64,000 nucleotides of DNA from Adiantum capillus-veneris (lineage: Eukaryota; Streptophyta; Polypodiopsida; Polypodiales; Pteridaceae). The DNA lies in contig CM043970.1 of assembly GCA_014529385.2 (NCBI GenBank), positions 67,478,567-67,542,566 of the forward strand, written 5' to 3'. The notes below the pieces were generated by a model. The model made no database searches, was not told the origin of the DNA, and saw only the letters and a program-made list of their open reading frames with translations. Below, in pieces: positions 31,340 to 41,905 of the stretch (positions are counted from its first letter, which is position 1; each line of letters opens with the position of its first letter). The position numbers were made by a program, and so were the translations under genes.

Positions 31340-31732
31340 TGTTGGAATGTGTGTGGTCTAGATGGGAAGGTGTGGAACCTATGGCTATGAGAGTTCGTGA
31401 TGAAAATTGCAAACTGGAATGAGCTAGATGTGTTCAAACGTCTATTCTAGGTTGGTACTTAGAACTAAAGATTTAAGACTCAGATTGCACTTTAGACTAA
31501 GATTTCATAATACTAGTACTGAAAAGACAGAACACTGGAACTGGAAATATAAGATACTGAATTGAGATTGGAACTGAGATTGCATTCAGAATATCAGATT
31601 ACAATTGGTAAGTCTCCAGTAGGCCAATAGTTGGCTTTGGAATTATAGAAAGAGTGAGCGTGCAGCAACAAATGATTACAAAGTGATACAAAGAGTACAA
31701 GTAGCTTAGAATCTAGGCATCTAAGGATTCCA
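31340..31732 (-). repeat. 5' LTR of element E
   Basis: About 393 bp. On the minus strand it begins TGGAATCC and ends TTCCAACA, so its ends form a short inverted repeat (TGGAAT / ATTCCA-like). Element-D RT sequence starts right after it, and a copy of the junction is tandemly repeated (31671-31962). Confidence 0.6.
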
Positions 31733-31962
31733 TGGAGTCAAAAGGGATCTTTAATGGTCTGGGCGTTCAGTTTCCTATAATCCATGCACACTCTGAGCTT
31801 GCCGCTCTTCTTTGGGAATGATTACAAAGTGATACAAAGAGTTCAATTAGCTTAGAATCTAGGCATCTAAGGATTCTAGGGAGTCTGAAGGGATATTTGA
31901 TGGTCTAGGCGTTCAGTTTCCTATAATCCATGCACACTTTGAACTTGCCCTTCTTCTTTGGG
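31671..31962. repeat. 146-bp tandem duplication spanning an LTR/RT junction
   Basis: 31671-31816 and 31817-31962 both begin AATGATTACAAAGTGATAC and run through AATCTAGGCATCTAAGGATTC into RT sequence (GGCGTTCAGTTTCCTATAAT). The unit contains the end of the LTR of element E plus part of the RT of element D, so it arose after E inserted. Confidence 0.85.
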
Positions 31963-32120
31963 ATGACCACTATAGGAAATAGCCAGTCTCTTCTTGCCAC
32001 CTCTGTGATGAACCCAGCTTTAAGCAAATTATTGATTTCCTCTTGACCTTCTGCATAATTAGGATTCATTTGTACCTTTGCAGTTGTATGCACTACCCTA
32101 TCATTAATGGTAAGGTCCCA
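31905..32120 (-). pseudogene. RT N-terminal fragment of element D
   Basis: Open frame VQMNPNYAEGQEEINNLLKAGFI, WLFPIVVIPKKKGKFKVCMDYRKLNA: the fingers region of a gypsy RT, closely related to that of element C (37540-37740). The rest of the RT is missing because element E is inserted here. Confidence 0.8.
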
Positions 32121-32140
32121 TTATGGAATTGTTTCCAACA

Positions 32141-32382
32141 CTTGGACACACGCAGGATGTTCCGGTAATTGAACAAACTGCTTGGTCATGGTAGCTAGCT
32201 GACCTCTAGTTTGCAACCATTTGTCTTGCTCCCACATACAGCATCTGAATTCTTTCGACCACTTGGACACACGCAGGATGTGCCGGTAACTGACAAACTG
32301 CTTGGTCATTGTAGGTGGCTGACCTCTAGTCTGCAACCATTCGTCTTGCTCCCACATAGAGAACCTGAAATCTTTCTAGATC
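32141..32382. repeat. 121-bp tandem duplication in the pre-RT region of element D
   Basis: CTTGGACACACGCAGGATGT begins at 32141 and again at 32262. Both units encode, on the minus strand, WEQD.WLQTRGQ..TMTKQFV, so a segment of about 40 codons is doubled. Confidence 0.85.
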
Positions 32383-32509
32383 CGAGTAAGCTAAATCATC
32401 ATCCAAAAATTGCTTGATCTAAAGATTTTTGGCTCTCTTTAGACTCTTGTTTAGTGCTAGCAACTCAATAAAGTGGATGTGGTCAAATTCATAGTCAAAG
32501 ATTAACAAA

Positions 32510-34620
32510 ACTGATTTACCTTTGAACCTACCTGGCCTTCCTGTCCTTCAGCTTGTTGAGGTGGACGTTGACTATATCCAGCTAGTGGTTCATGATGTTC
32601 AACTACTTGACTTGAAGTCAGATATGGATGTGCATCCTCAGTTGTTGTTGAACCCCCAGCAACTAAATCAATATTATGGCCGCATGTTCCATCCTCGTCA
32701 TCATCATCATTATCATCAGGTTTCTTTTGTTTTTGATGATGATTATCCGCATCACCATCATCCTCATAGTCATCATACTGATTTTGCTTGACTGTCTATA
32801 TATTTGATGATGGCTCCATTGATCAGTGTTGTATTGCATTGCCTTGTCTTTTCTCTGAGCTCTAACTAAACTATCTTGATGAAGGTCTCAAGATCACACA
32901 CATTGAGGGTTAAACCCCCATCCTTATCCAAGATATGTACTAGATTGTGATAGATATATTTCTAGGATCTAGCCTCTTTTTACAGTTGATGTTTCTTGAA
33001 TAGGTCCTTGTAGTCTGATCTCTTAGTTTCCAAGAGTGTCTAGAAACGATCAACATCTCTTAGAGCATCCTCTTTTGACTCCTACATCAACCAATTTTCC
33101 TAGATAAGTTTTTGAATCTTCTTTTCTAAGCCTTCCTTCTCGCATTTGTGTTGTTGTTCTTGTATCTGAATAGCCACATTTTTTATTGACCATGTAGTCT
33201 TTTCCTTTCGTAGCTTCTTCAACTCAGCCTAGGCCTGCTAAAGTTCCTCTTGAAGTTGTGATGTGTTTGCACTAGAGGTAGAGGTTTGAGCATCTGTCAT
33301 TTGAACAATGGAATTCATTGTCGTGTTCTTGCTAGACTGAATAGCTAATGCACATCCTTGAGTGATGGCATCTAGATCAATCTGATATGTCTCATAGGCT
33401 ATCACTAGAAATGGATATGGTAAAGAAGATCTATCTGGTTTCTTTGAAATCAACCTTCCCTTAAGAGGTATTTCCTGCAACCTCTGCAATTGGTCCAGCT
33501 TCATGATTGCTAGATTACTGGTCTCTGGTACACAACCACTACTAGATGCACGGCTGGTTGCTTCGGTTTAGGTGGTTGTCTATTGCTCCATCGTATGGAT
33601 TGGTTGGTCTGCACGTTTTTCCTTTTCCTGTGTGCTCTACTCAGTAGGGATATCAATGCTAGCTGATTTTTTAGTTTTGGCTTTGAACCCCTTGATCAGT
33701 TCTAGAGTTTAGGGCTTCTTAGTAGTAGAGCTAGTGGCTGTGTCACTAATAGGGAGTTTCTCCCCAACTAATTTCTTGCCCTTGCCATTGTCCTTAGATG
33801 GCTTTGTTGGACTTTCCTTTGCCTATGAGCTAGCCTTGTTTGAGCTAGTTCTATCCTCCGTTTCTTCATCAGATGAATGTAAATTGATCCTTTTTGCTCT
33901 TGAAGCAGATATTGTGTCCCAAATTCTTTGAATAGTGACAGGCACAACAGATAAGCTTTCCCAGTAGACAAACTGCCAAACATACCAAGCCTTAAATAGA
34001 CTCCTAGATTTGGCCTTGGCAGTCTACTGAATGACGTTGCTATATGAGAATTATGTGATATTTATATTGGCTTTTGGGTTTAAAACCTTGGCCAATAGCA
34101 TTGCAAAAAACTTTCCTGACAAATGTGTGGGGTTATTTTTCAGGTTGGTGGTCTCAACAATGAATTTGTACACTACAGTGTGTTCTAGTGTGTTCCAGTA
34201 CCCTGAGCATAATCTTTTTGCTTCTTTTTTACCTTGTCATCTTCTTTCAGATATGGCTAACTTCCTCACACGTTGATAGTGTGGATTTCTGAACATTGGG
34301 GAGTTTGAAAATATGTTCCAGTTCTCCAGCAATCAACTCAAGTGTGCGACCATGAATGACTACAGTACTCTTTTCTACTTTGTATAAAGCAAGTACATGT
34401 TCTGTGATTTTCCCATCAAAGGAAAGTGTTGTGGCTTCCACTATGACTTCTAAGCCCCATAGTTTGAGGAGAGCCTACTCGCTTTCTTGGAAGATATACT
34501 TTGCTATCTTGTTGTGTGGAACCATACCTAAAGATTCCTCAATGCTCTCTATCTCTGCAGTCATCTTGTCCAAGGTTTCTTGCATGTATATACTCAGAAT
34601 TTATGCCCATGGATGACTCA
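32510..34620 (-). pseudogene. Post-pol ORF of element C: helical N-domain, coiled coil, acidic tail
   Basis: From 34620 downward the minus strand reads ESLGMVPHNKIAKYIFQES, then TLSFDGKITEHVLALYKVEK and HGRTLELIAGELEHIFKLP, which resembles the N-terminal part of plant-mobile-domain-like retroelement ORFs. A basic/Ser-rich middle follows (34000-33500), then a helical segment (33504-33238), a coiled coil (KKIQKLI, DYKDLFKKH) and an acidic tail at 32793-32508 with runs of Asp (DDNDDDDED). Function is unknown. It follows integrase directly, the place of env-like or extra ORFs. Many stops and shifts are present. Confidence 0.5.
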
Positions 34621-34699
34621 AATGAAGAAGTGTCGGTTGAAGATTACTTACTTGTGGTAGTTGTTGTAAACAAGTTGTTGCAAGAGTAGTGCGGGGTGT

Positions 34700-34999
34700 G
34701 GGGGATTCTGACTATTGAAGGAGTTTGGCTACATGACAAAGCAGTAGGTATCTGAAGCGTTCTCTATAGATTGAGAGCCAAATGGCACCAAGGGTTGCAA
34801 GTAAATTGTAGATGGACAAATTCATCGCATAGTTATACGTATCCTTGCCGTGAATGCTCCACTAGCTGCCCACCACCCTTGATCCATGTGCTCTGCTTGT
34901 GACATGTCAAACATGCATTGACTTGTCTGATTAATCGTTTTACTGGGGAGATTCTTTTTGAGATTTGATTCATTTCCCATTTGCAACAACTGGCTGGTG
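34700..34999. other. Short spacer between integrase and post-pol ORF of element C
   Basis: No coding frame or repeat was recognised. Confidence 0.4.
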
Positions 35000-35655
35000 C
35001 TATAAATGGTTCAGTTGTCTCTGATTGAACTGGTCGGATGACTGAACTGGTCGAATGACTAAACTTTGCAATGGTATTAGAACTATTGAATCTAGTTGTA
35101 AGGGTAAAATTGGTATTGGTGCTAACTCACCTATTGGTTGCATAACTGAATTGACAAAGAACAAGTCCAGTGGTTCCCCTTTTGGTTCTGGTTCTTTCTC
35201 TGGTTCAAGTGGATCCCCTTCTGTTCTCCAATAATATAGCTTAATCTTGGCCCCGTTGTATACTCTTGGCAACAGTAAACTTGACAAATCTTTGAGTCTC
35301 ACTATTCCATTCAAGAATACATAATTAACCTCATAGGGCCCTGACCACACTATTTCAAATTCGATTTCTTTGGTCCAAGTTTGGATTGGTAGAGTAGAAC
35401 TAAGTCACCTCTATGGAATTCTCTAACCTTGATACTACTGTCATGCCAACTCTTCCTTCTTTGTTGCATCACTTCTTGTTCCAATATAGCCCTTTGCCGT
35501 ATCTCATCTAGATGTAGTAGATCATCCAATTGTATCTTCAGGTTCTTATTAAAATCCATCCCATATTCAATTGCCAATTGTAAACTTGGAATTACAAATT
35601 TCATAGACACTACTGCTAACATTCCATAAACTAGATTAAATGGAGTCATTACCAT
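35000..35655 (-). pseudogene. Integrase C-terminal part of element C
   Basis: TPFNLVYGMLAVVSMKFVIPSL, REFHRGDLVLLYQSKLGPKKS, then WSGPYEVNYVFLNGIVRLKDL (GPY-type barrel) and an acidic/Pro-rich tail (EPEKEPEPKGEPLDL). It is broken by a frameshift at 35350. Confidence 0.75.
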
Positions 35656-35788
35656 TGTGAGTTTGTAAGTAGTTCAGTAAGCCCATAGTGTTGTCTGAAG
35701 TCTGGCATCCCACTGGTGTGGTTCCTTCTGAACACTCTTCTTGTAAGGATGGTTTTGATGGTTTTATGACTTCTTTTAGCCTTTACAT

Positions 35789-36260
35789 CTAGGATAATAT
35801 GGCGTTGAATTCTTGTGAATGACTGAAAACATATCTATTCCATCGTATCATTAATGAAATGAGTGCCCTGACTGACACTATTTCAACAGGACAGTCGCAT
35901 CTACACATGAGATTCTCATAAATAAATGAAGCAGTAGACCTAGTAGTGTTATCTGGAAGTGCTTTAGCCTCCATCTACTTGTTGATTGACATGGCACATA
36001 GCCATAATAATGTACTTGTTCTTTCTAGGAGTCACCTTCTTGAATGGTCCCATGAAATCAAGTCCCCATTTCAGAAAAACTCCCAGTGGTGGCTGAATTG
36101 GAGTCAGAGGTGTCATATTATCTGGAGTAGGTCTACCCATCCTTTGGCATACATCACATGTTTTACAAAAAGTCCTGACATGTGCCATCATGGATTGCCA
36201 CCATAATCCATCTTGAAGGATTTTCTTATATGTGATGTTCGTTGAAAAATGATTGCCTGC
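35789..36260 (-). pseudogene. Integrase zinc-binding domain and core of element C, active site lost
   Basis: CKTCDVCQR, then FLKWGLDFMGPFKKV (first Asp present). The second catalytic box reads EIVSVRALISLM, with Val where the Asp of SDRG is expected. The Glu region is unreadable. It is broken near 35970. Confidence 0.75.
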
Positions 36261-36333
36261 ATCACCATTATGTGCCTTGCTGATAACTTACATTTGTCCT
36301 TTTAATGGCACACATCTATAAATTGCTTCGGCA

Positions 36334-36740
36334 TTAATTGTGAACTTTAGACTTTGAATAATTAGTTTTCTTTTTCTTGTTTTGAGGCCACTCTTCTAGG
36401 AATTTTCCTGGCTGAAGAATATTGTATACTTCTTGCTCTTCCTCAGATGTGCTCTGAAATAATTGAGCATCTACTAAATCATCTATCAGAGATGTTTTTG
36501 AATAGCCTTTAGTGATTCTCAAAAGAAAATTGTCCCCGCAATGTGACTTGCCTGGCTTGTAGAAGATCTTGAATTTAAATTCCATAAGTAACATCATCCA
36601 CTTGATTAGCCTCCCTTATATTATGACTTTATTGATCAAAAACAATAAGGCATGATGATCAACATAGAAGTGGAATAACTTTCCCAATAGATAATGTATG
36701 AATTTGGTTGAGTTGAACACCATTCCCAGTGCCTCTCTCT
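36334..36740 (-). pseudogene. RNase H region of element C
   Basis: Fragments of LLGKLFHFYVDHHALLFLI, MMLLMEFKFKIFYKPGKSHCGDNFLLR (the closing Asp box) and an acidic spacer to the integrase. Upstream parts are broken. Confidence 0.65.
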
Positions 36741-36756
36741 TTGTTGTTGAATATCC

Positions 36757-37350
36757 TTATTCTTTTGAACTAAATCTGTGACTGGCAAAGTAGACTAAAT
36801 AGTCTATCTTTGCATCAGGCTGGGCCACTATAGCCCCCATAACCATACATAAAGCATCAACATGTACATGGAAGATAATGTCCCAGTTCAATTTGCAAAG
36901 GATTGGCTTCCTACTACTGATCGCATCTTTCAAGCATTGGAAATTGTGTTCACACTCTTTAGTCCATATATACTTGCTCCCTTTTTTTGTGAGCTCATAT
37001 AGGGGTAATGTTTTAGCTGCAAACATATGAAAAAATCCTTGATAAAAATTAATATACCCCAAGAATGAACTCAATTCTGAAACCGTGGTCGGTTCTCTAG
37101 CTTACTGAATACTCTAAATCTTAACTCTAGCCATTTTAAAATCATTTCTTGAAACAATATGTCCCAGTAGCTGACCCTTCCAAACAATAAAAACAAACTT
37201 GAATGGGTTTAAACAGATCCTTTTCTCTTTGCACCTCTCGAAGACCATTTCTAGAAACAATATATGCATTTCTTTAGTGGAAAATACAGTAAAGTTATCC
37301 ACAAAGACATCTAGAAATTTGTGTATAAACTCATTGAATATCTCCATCAT
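36757..37350 (-). pseudogene. Reverse transcriptase of element C (second active-site Asp lost)
   Basis: Pieces 37350-37114 and 37074-36757: FVDNFTVFS at the catalytic box has Asn in place of the second Asp of YVDD. ICLNPFKFVFIVWKGQLLGHIVS, SSFLGYINFYQGF and ILCKLNWDIIFHVHVDALCMVMG (RNase H start) follow. It is inactive. Confidence 0.8.
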
Positions 37351-38190
37351 ACACCATTAAAAGGTTTTTAGAGCATTACAAAGTCCAAATGGCATTACCA
37401 AATACATAAAACGCTCCCCATTCACTAATGAATGTTGTTTTAGCTCTATCTTTTGGTCCAATCTTCAGCTGCTTGTAGCCATTGTAGCCTTCCATGAAGC
37501 TATACATCTCGTGGCATGCAATCTCATCTAGCATCATTTCTGTGAATGGTATTGGAAGGGATCTTTATTGGTCTGGGCATTCAGTTTTGTATAATCCACG
37601 CACATTTTGAGCTTTTCGTTCTTCTTTGGGATGAGCAGTATAGGAAATAACCAGTCATTGCTTGCCACCTATGTGATGAACTCAGCTTCAAGAAAATTAT
37701 CATTTTTCTCCTTGACCTTCTTTGCATAATTAGGATTCATGATGTACCTCTATAGTAGTATTGATTTGGCATCATGTTTCAATGGTATGCAATGCTAGCA
37801 CACTTCTGGATCTACTCCCTTTAGATCTGTATGTTCCCATGTGAATATTTCTTTGTATTTTTGGAGCAGTGCCTTGTCCTTTTCCTTGATCTCTGGATTT
37901 AGATGCTTGTTGATTTAAATCATTATGGGATTCTCCTCTGAGCCGAGATTCCATTCTTCTAATTCTTGATCATCTGGAAGCAACCAAGCCCACCTCCCTT
38001 TCTCTTGGCCAATGACTCTCCTTCCTTGTCTGTCCAAATACCAGCAGCATAGTCATTAAATGGATTACTAACTGCTAGTAGATCATTCTGAACATTTGAT
38101 TGAATTACTACTAAAAAGACTATATCAAGTAAAGTGGGAAAACCCCAATTCCTAGGTTGGACAACTTTCAACATATCACGTATAAAGTAA
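37351..38190 (-). pseudogene. Pre-RT linker and RT fingers of element C
   Basis: Around 37890-37540 the minus strand reads KEIFTWEHTDLKGVDPEVC, MNPNYAKKVKEKND, EAEFIT, WLFPILLIPKKNEKLKMCVDY, the standard lead into a gypsy RT. MPFGLCNALKTF occurs near 37380. The open piece 38174-37959 upstream is unrecognised. Confidence 0.65.
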
Positions 38191-38199
38191 TGAGATAAG

Positions 38200-39200
38200 T
38201 AATGAGATTTTTTTCAAAGACGTCAATTTGATTAAGGTCTCATTCCAATTTATGCACGTAGATTACACATTGAGAACAAAATTGGACATGAAATTTCATG
38301 GTTTTAATCAATTGGACCATTAAGATACTAGTGCATTCCAGTTATTATCTTTGTGTATGCCTTATTGTCCTACCTATGATTTATCTCAAGGTGAAGTTTC
38401 AAGGCCAACCACTTATCCAATCTAAGTTCAAAATGAGTACCTAAACTTATTCAAGGTCCACCACTTGTCCAATCTTGGACCCAAATTGAGGAAAACAACC
38501 TACTTTTCAATGACATTCAAACTCATCCAAGCAAATTCCACTGCTAATCTAGGATTTCTTCATTTGAGGCATGAAGCATACATAAAACAAGTATCATATG
38601 ATTGGTTGCATCATAAGAGTGTTGGTTTCATGGTGCACTTATCTAAGCTAGGCTCCCTTGGAGGAATATAAATCCCACCACTTGTCCAAGCTAGGTTCCC
38701 TTAACCTATGGAGGAATACAAAGTCAACTTCTTGTCCAAGCTACACTCAAAGTGATATGTTAAAATGAGTACCTATATATATGTCTAAGTTGTTCTCTAT
38801 TGAAATAAATAAGGTTTCCAATGAGAAAAACCCCATTCCCAAGACTAATGATCACTTTCAATTTTTATGAATATAGCCAATTTGACCATTAAAAACAAAA
38901 AAATTGAGTTGTATTTAAGATATCGCTTTCACTTTTCTTTTTTAGATATTTCTTGAGCTACATCAAGAAGTGTCAAGATCACATATATTACATTTTAGAA
39001 TGCCATGTGATATGCCACTTTATGCACATAGATGTATTCTTTTGAACATGTTCATGAGGATAAAACATTTAGGTATTCAACTACACTTATGTTAGGTCAT
39101 CCTATTTTTTACATTTTATAACAAAGGGGTTTTAAAATCCACCACTTGGCCATTCTAAACTATTCAATCAATTTCATGTTACTTGTGTCAATGCTATTCT
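38200..39200. repeat. Host-like non-coding repeats with CCACCACTTGTCC-type phrases
   Basis: No gene. Phrases CCACCACTTGTCCAATCT, CCACCACTTGTCCAAGCTAG and ATCCACCACTTGGCCATTCT recur, the same family that is dense at 53.5-56.9 kb on the other side of element G. Confidence 0.6.
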
Positions 39201-40222
39201 ATGTGTATTTACAAGAAAAAGGAAGTTGCTATAAAGAAAATTTCAATCTATTTGCAACTATAATAAATGTAAATCTCTTGTGTTTATTACATTGTTCTTA
39301 TCATTAAACATATTTGGAAAACACAAGTTTTAAGGAAGAAGAATTAAACTAATGTCAATAATGGATTTTATGATAAAGAGTTGCGATTTTGACATTATGT
39401 TCTAAATGAATGGGTTATGCTGCATATTTTTCAAAATTATATGATTTAGATAAGAAATTTTTTATTTGTGCGTGAATACATGCATATGAATTCCCATGCC
39501 AATATCACAACAACATGGCATATTATTATATGAGTCCCCATGCTAATAGGACAACAACATTGTTCGATGAATATTTTTTTTATTGAATGAGTGTAAAAAA
39601 AGAGGTCTTCTATTGATACAACTTATATTAAGTACAAAATAATATATATATATACCACCCATTGACCCAGCATAAGAAGTCGTACTCATGTTTTGAAGAA
39701 AAAGGACGTTGTTCATGTCGTACTTGTGTCTTGAAGCAAAAAGGGTTCTCTTGACTAAACACATTTATAAATTGTAAACAAAAATATTGATCACATTCCA
39801 AACTAAAAATACAAAGAAAAATTTGTATCCTTGAATTAGAATTCACTCCATTAATAAAGAAGTCCCCTTTCACTAGGGTAAACTTTGTGGAAACATCCAA
39901 ATTTCAACAACAAGGCCTAAATATTTATAATGGATCCATTTACACAAGATATGAGCACAATATAGATAATTATCTACTCAAAGCAACAAGTAAAAGAGCA
40001 CTCATAAGAAGGATGCACTCCATTAATAAAGAGTCCCCCAAATGTTAAGGTGCACTCCGTGTGAAACACATTAGATAGAACAAAAGTCCCCTTACAATAG
40101 GGTACACTTCAAGTAGAAAAAAATGATGTGATAAATGGTTGAATGAAAGATAAATGTACAATTTATATTCACCTTGAATAACAATTTACAATGAAACAGT
40201 TCTAATTGATATGTGGTTTTGT
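39201..40222. other. AT-rich intergenic sequence, no gene supported
   Basis: CACTCCATTAATAAAGA.GTCCCC recurs at about 39843 and 40018. Small minus-strand ORFs at 39543-39900 are not supported by any motif. Confidence 0.4.
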
Positions 40223-40436
40223 GTACAATTGATATCTATGTCACTACATTCTTGCCAAACAACTTCAACATGTGACTCTCAACATTGTCTTCTTGACAAG
40301 TAGACATTCATGACATACAAGTAGACTCTCAACACTGTACAATTGATATCTCTGTCACTACATTCTTGCCAAACAACTTCAACATGTGACTCTCAACACT
40401 GTCTTCTTGACAAGTAGACATTCATGACATAAGTTG
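40223..40436. repeat. 114-bp tandem duplication
   Basis: GTACAATTGATATCTNTGTC starts at 40223 and again at 40337. Both units contain CTTGCCAAACAACTTCAACA and CTTGACAAGTAGACATTCAT. Confidence 0.85.
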
Positions 40437-40545
40437 TCTAAGGATCTTCTACCTTGTTCACAATTGTATTGAAAGTATAACTCCTCTTGTTTCTTGCACA
40501 CAACCATCCCACTAACCATGCAGCTATTGTGCCTTCTAAGAAGCA

Positions 40546-41230
40546 TTAAAGTCGTGCAGATGTTTGTCTCCAAAATTTTGGAAATATGAGATAAGTTCCT
40601 GGCATATTCCATGCCACTCTATATAGAGTATCATCAAAAAATAATGTGTTTCTTAGCATGTAGATCCTCAAACATCCCCCAAACCGAAGTCAAATTCTTA
40701 TGATAAACTCTTTTATATCCAATCATGATATTTGGATTTTGACAATGCTTATTGCTCATAAACATCTTCAACTTTGAACAATGCCTAGGAAATCACATCT
40801 CAAGTATATGTTGAGCTTTGGTTAGGTTATAGCAACTCCATATCCAAGGTTCAAAATAATCAAAACAAAAGTCCAAGAAAGCTTCTGCATCACGGCACCC
40901 CACATGATAAATTTCATCTTTGTCATTGACAATTCACATGTGCTCGGCCCATGATGAAACAATATCACCGTGTTGCATTTCAATTGAATGAGGTAGAAAA
41001 CCCTCTATATCTAAGATAAGAACCCTCCGTTGTTGCTTCAAGGTAAGTAGTAACTGGGTGGGGGGTGGTTGATGGCTTCGATGAGGCCCCATAAAAGGTT
41101 GAATAGAAGAATTTTCTCTTTCAAATGAAAAATTATACTCTAAAAACAACATATTTCTTTCTTTTGGCTCTGAAAAGAAACACAAAACATTTAATTGATA
41201 TTCATTTTTAAACCTTGATGGTTTTAGCAT
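40546..41230 (-). pseudogene. FCP1/NIF phosphatase-like pseudogene, copy 2
   Basis: The frame reads RRVLILDIEGFLPHS (HAD motif I region, LDIEG for the usual LDLDG/LDLNG). After one stop come GCRDAEAFLDFCFDYFEPWIWS and a second stop. After a frameshift in a T6 run it continues with HIIFDDTLYRVAWNMPGTYLIFPKF, the position of the conserved DDSP..N motif. Members of this HAD family dephosphorylate protein Ser (for example the RNA polymerase II tail). Two stops and a shift make this copy non-functional. It lies about 1 kb downstream of, and in the same direction as, the better matching copy at 41796-43109. Confidence 0.65.
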
Positions 41231-41444
41231 TCAACATCTGATCACTATAGACATAAAAAAGAATCTTAAATTGGTATCACAGTACTAAAAAACCATGTGA
41301 TTATAAAAGTAGGGCAATTTGTCAATACATAAGTAAACTTTAAAGCTCTCCAAGTCAATTGATACAATTGGTCTAAAAACCAATGGCGAAGTACAGTTAG
41401 GCGACAATTGGTCTAAAAAAAAGTGGTTCAATATCAAGAAAAAC

Positions 41445-41735
41445 TCAAACACAGAGAATAATCTTTGTGTGAATTGTTTCTAGATCACAAAGAAACAAAA
41501 TTTTGCAAAGTAACCCCTTGCTATTCTTAGAGGTATCTTCTTTCATATGAATGAAATGGTCCAAATTCCCTATCAAATACTCCTTCAAAGAATAATCTGG
41601 ATGAAATCTGCAAGAAACCATGATGAAGTGAGTGTTTTGAATCAAAATACAAATATCATTTGCAAAAATATTTTTTGAAAATTCAACATGATTTCTAGTG
41701 AGTAGTACCTTAATGTTTGAGAAGATTGTGCTCAT
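41445..41735 (-). CDS. Unrecognised ORF between the two FCP1-like copies
   Basis: 96 codons (MSTIFSNIKVLL ... RFHPDYSLKEYLIGNLDHFIHMKEDTSKNS). No family was recognised. It may be the C-terminal part of the upstream FCP1-like copy or the N-terminal part of the second, because LKEYLIGNL and HFIHMKE resemble the helical stretch found after the HAD core. Reality as a separate gene is doubtful. Confidence 0.3.
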   Translation of the reverse strand: MSTIFSNIKVLLTRNHVEFSKNIFANDICILIQNTHFIMVSCRFHPDYSLKEYLIGNLDHFIHMKEDTSKNSKGLLCKILFLCDLETIHTKIILCV

Positions 41736-41739
41736 TTAG

Positions 41740-41905
41740 TAGCTTCTTCACAAAAGCCTTAGTTGTTACAGTCTTCAATGATGGTGTTACAGTCTTCAAT
41801 GATGGTGTGGCACAAAAGCCTTAGTTGTTACAGTCTTCTTCACAAAAGCCTTAGTTGTTACAGTCTTCTTCACAAAAGCCTTAGTTGTTACAGTCTTCAA
41901 TGATG
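41740..41905. repeat. 30-bp tandem repeats encoding KKTVTTKAFV
   Basis: CACAAAAGCCTTAGTTGTTA recurs four times and GTCTTCAATGATGGTGT recurs three times. On the minus strand three 10-residue units KKTVTTKAFV are in frame with the FCP1-like tail. Confidence 0.85.

Larger units (their letters stand above)
25300..31732 (-). mobile_element. Ty3/gypsy element E, one LTR, heavily decayed
   Basis: On the minus strand, an LTR (31732-31340) and primer site are followed by gag, protease (DHGS), RT (FLDD), RNase H and integrase down to 25300. The order RT, RNase H, integrase is gypsy. The element inserted into an older RT fragment (D). There is no second LTR in view, and every domain is interrupted. Confidence 0.75.
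32510..38190 (-). mobile_element. Ty3/gypsy element C, 5' truncated, with post-pol ORF
   Basis: On the minus strand there is pre-RT, RT, RNase H and integrase (38190-35000), then the extra ORF. No gag or LTR was found. The right edge meets host-like repeats near 38200. The RT and integrase active sites are mutated, so this is an old copy. Confidence 0.7.

Noticed and set aside
32522-32791. His-rich plus-strand ORF
   Set aside because: Antisense shadow of the Asp-rich tail of the post-pol ORF of element C.
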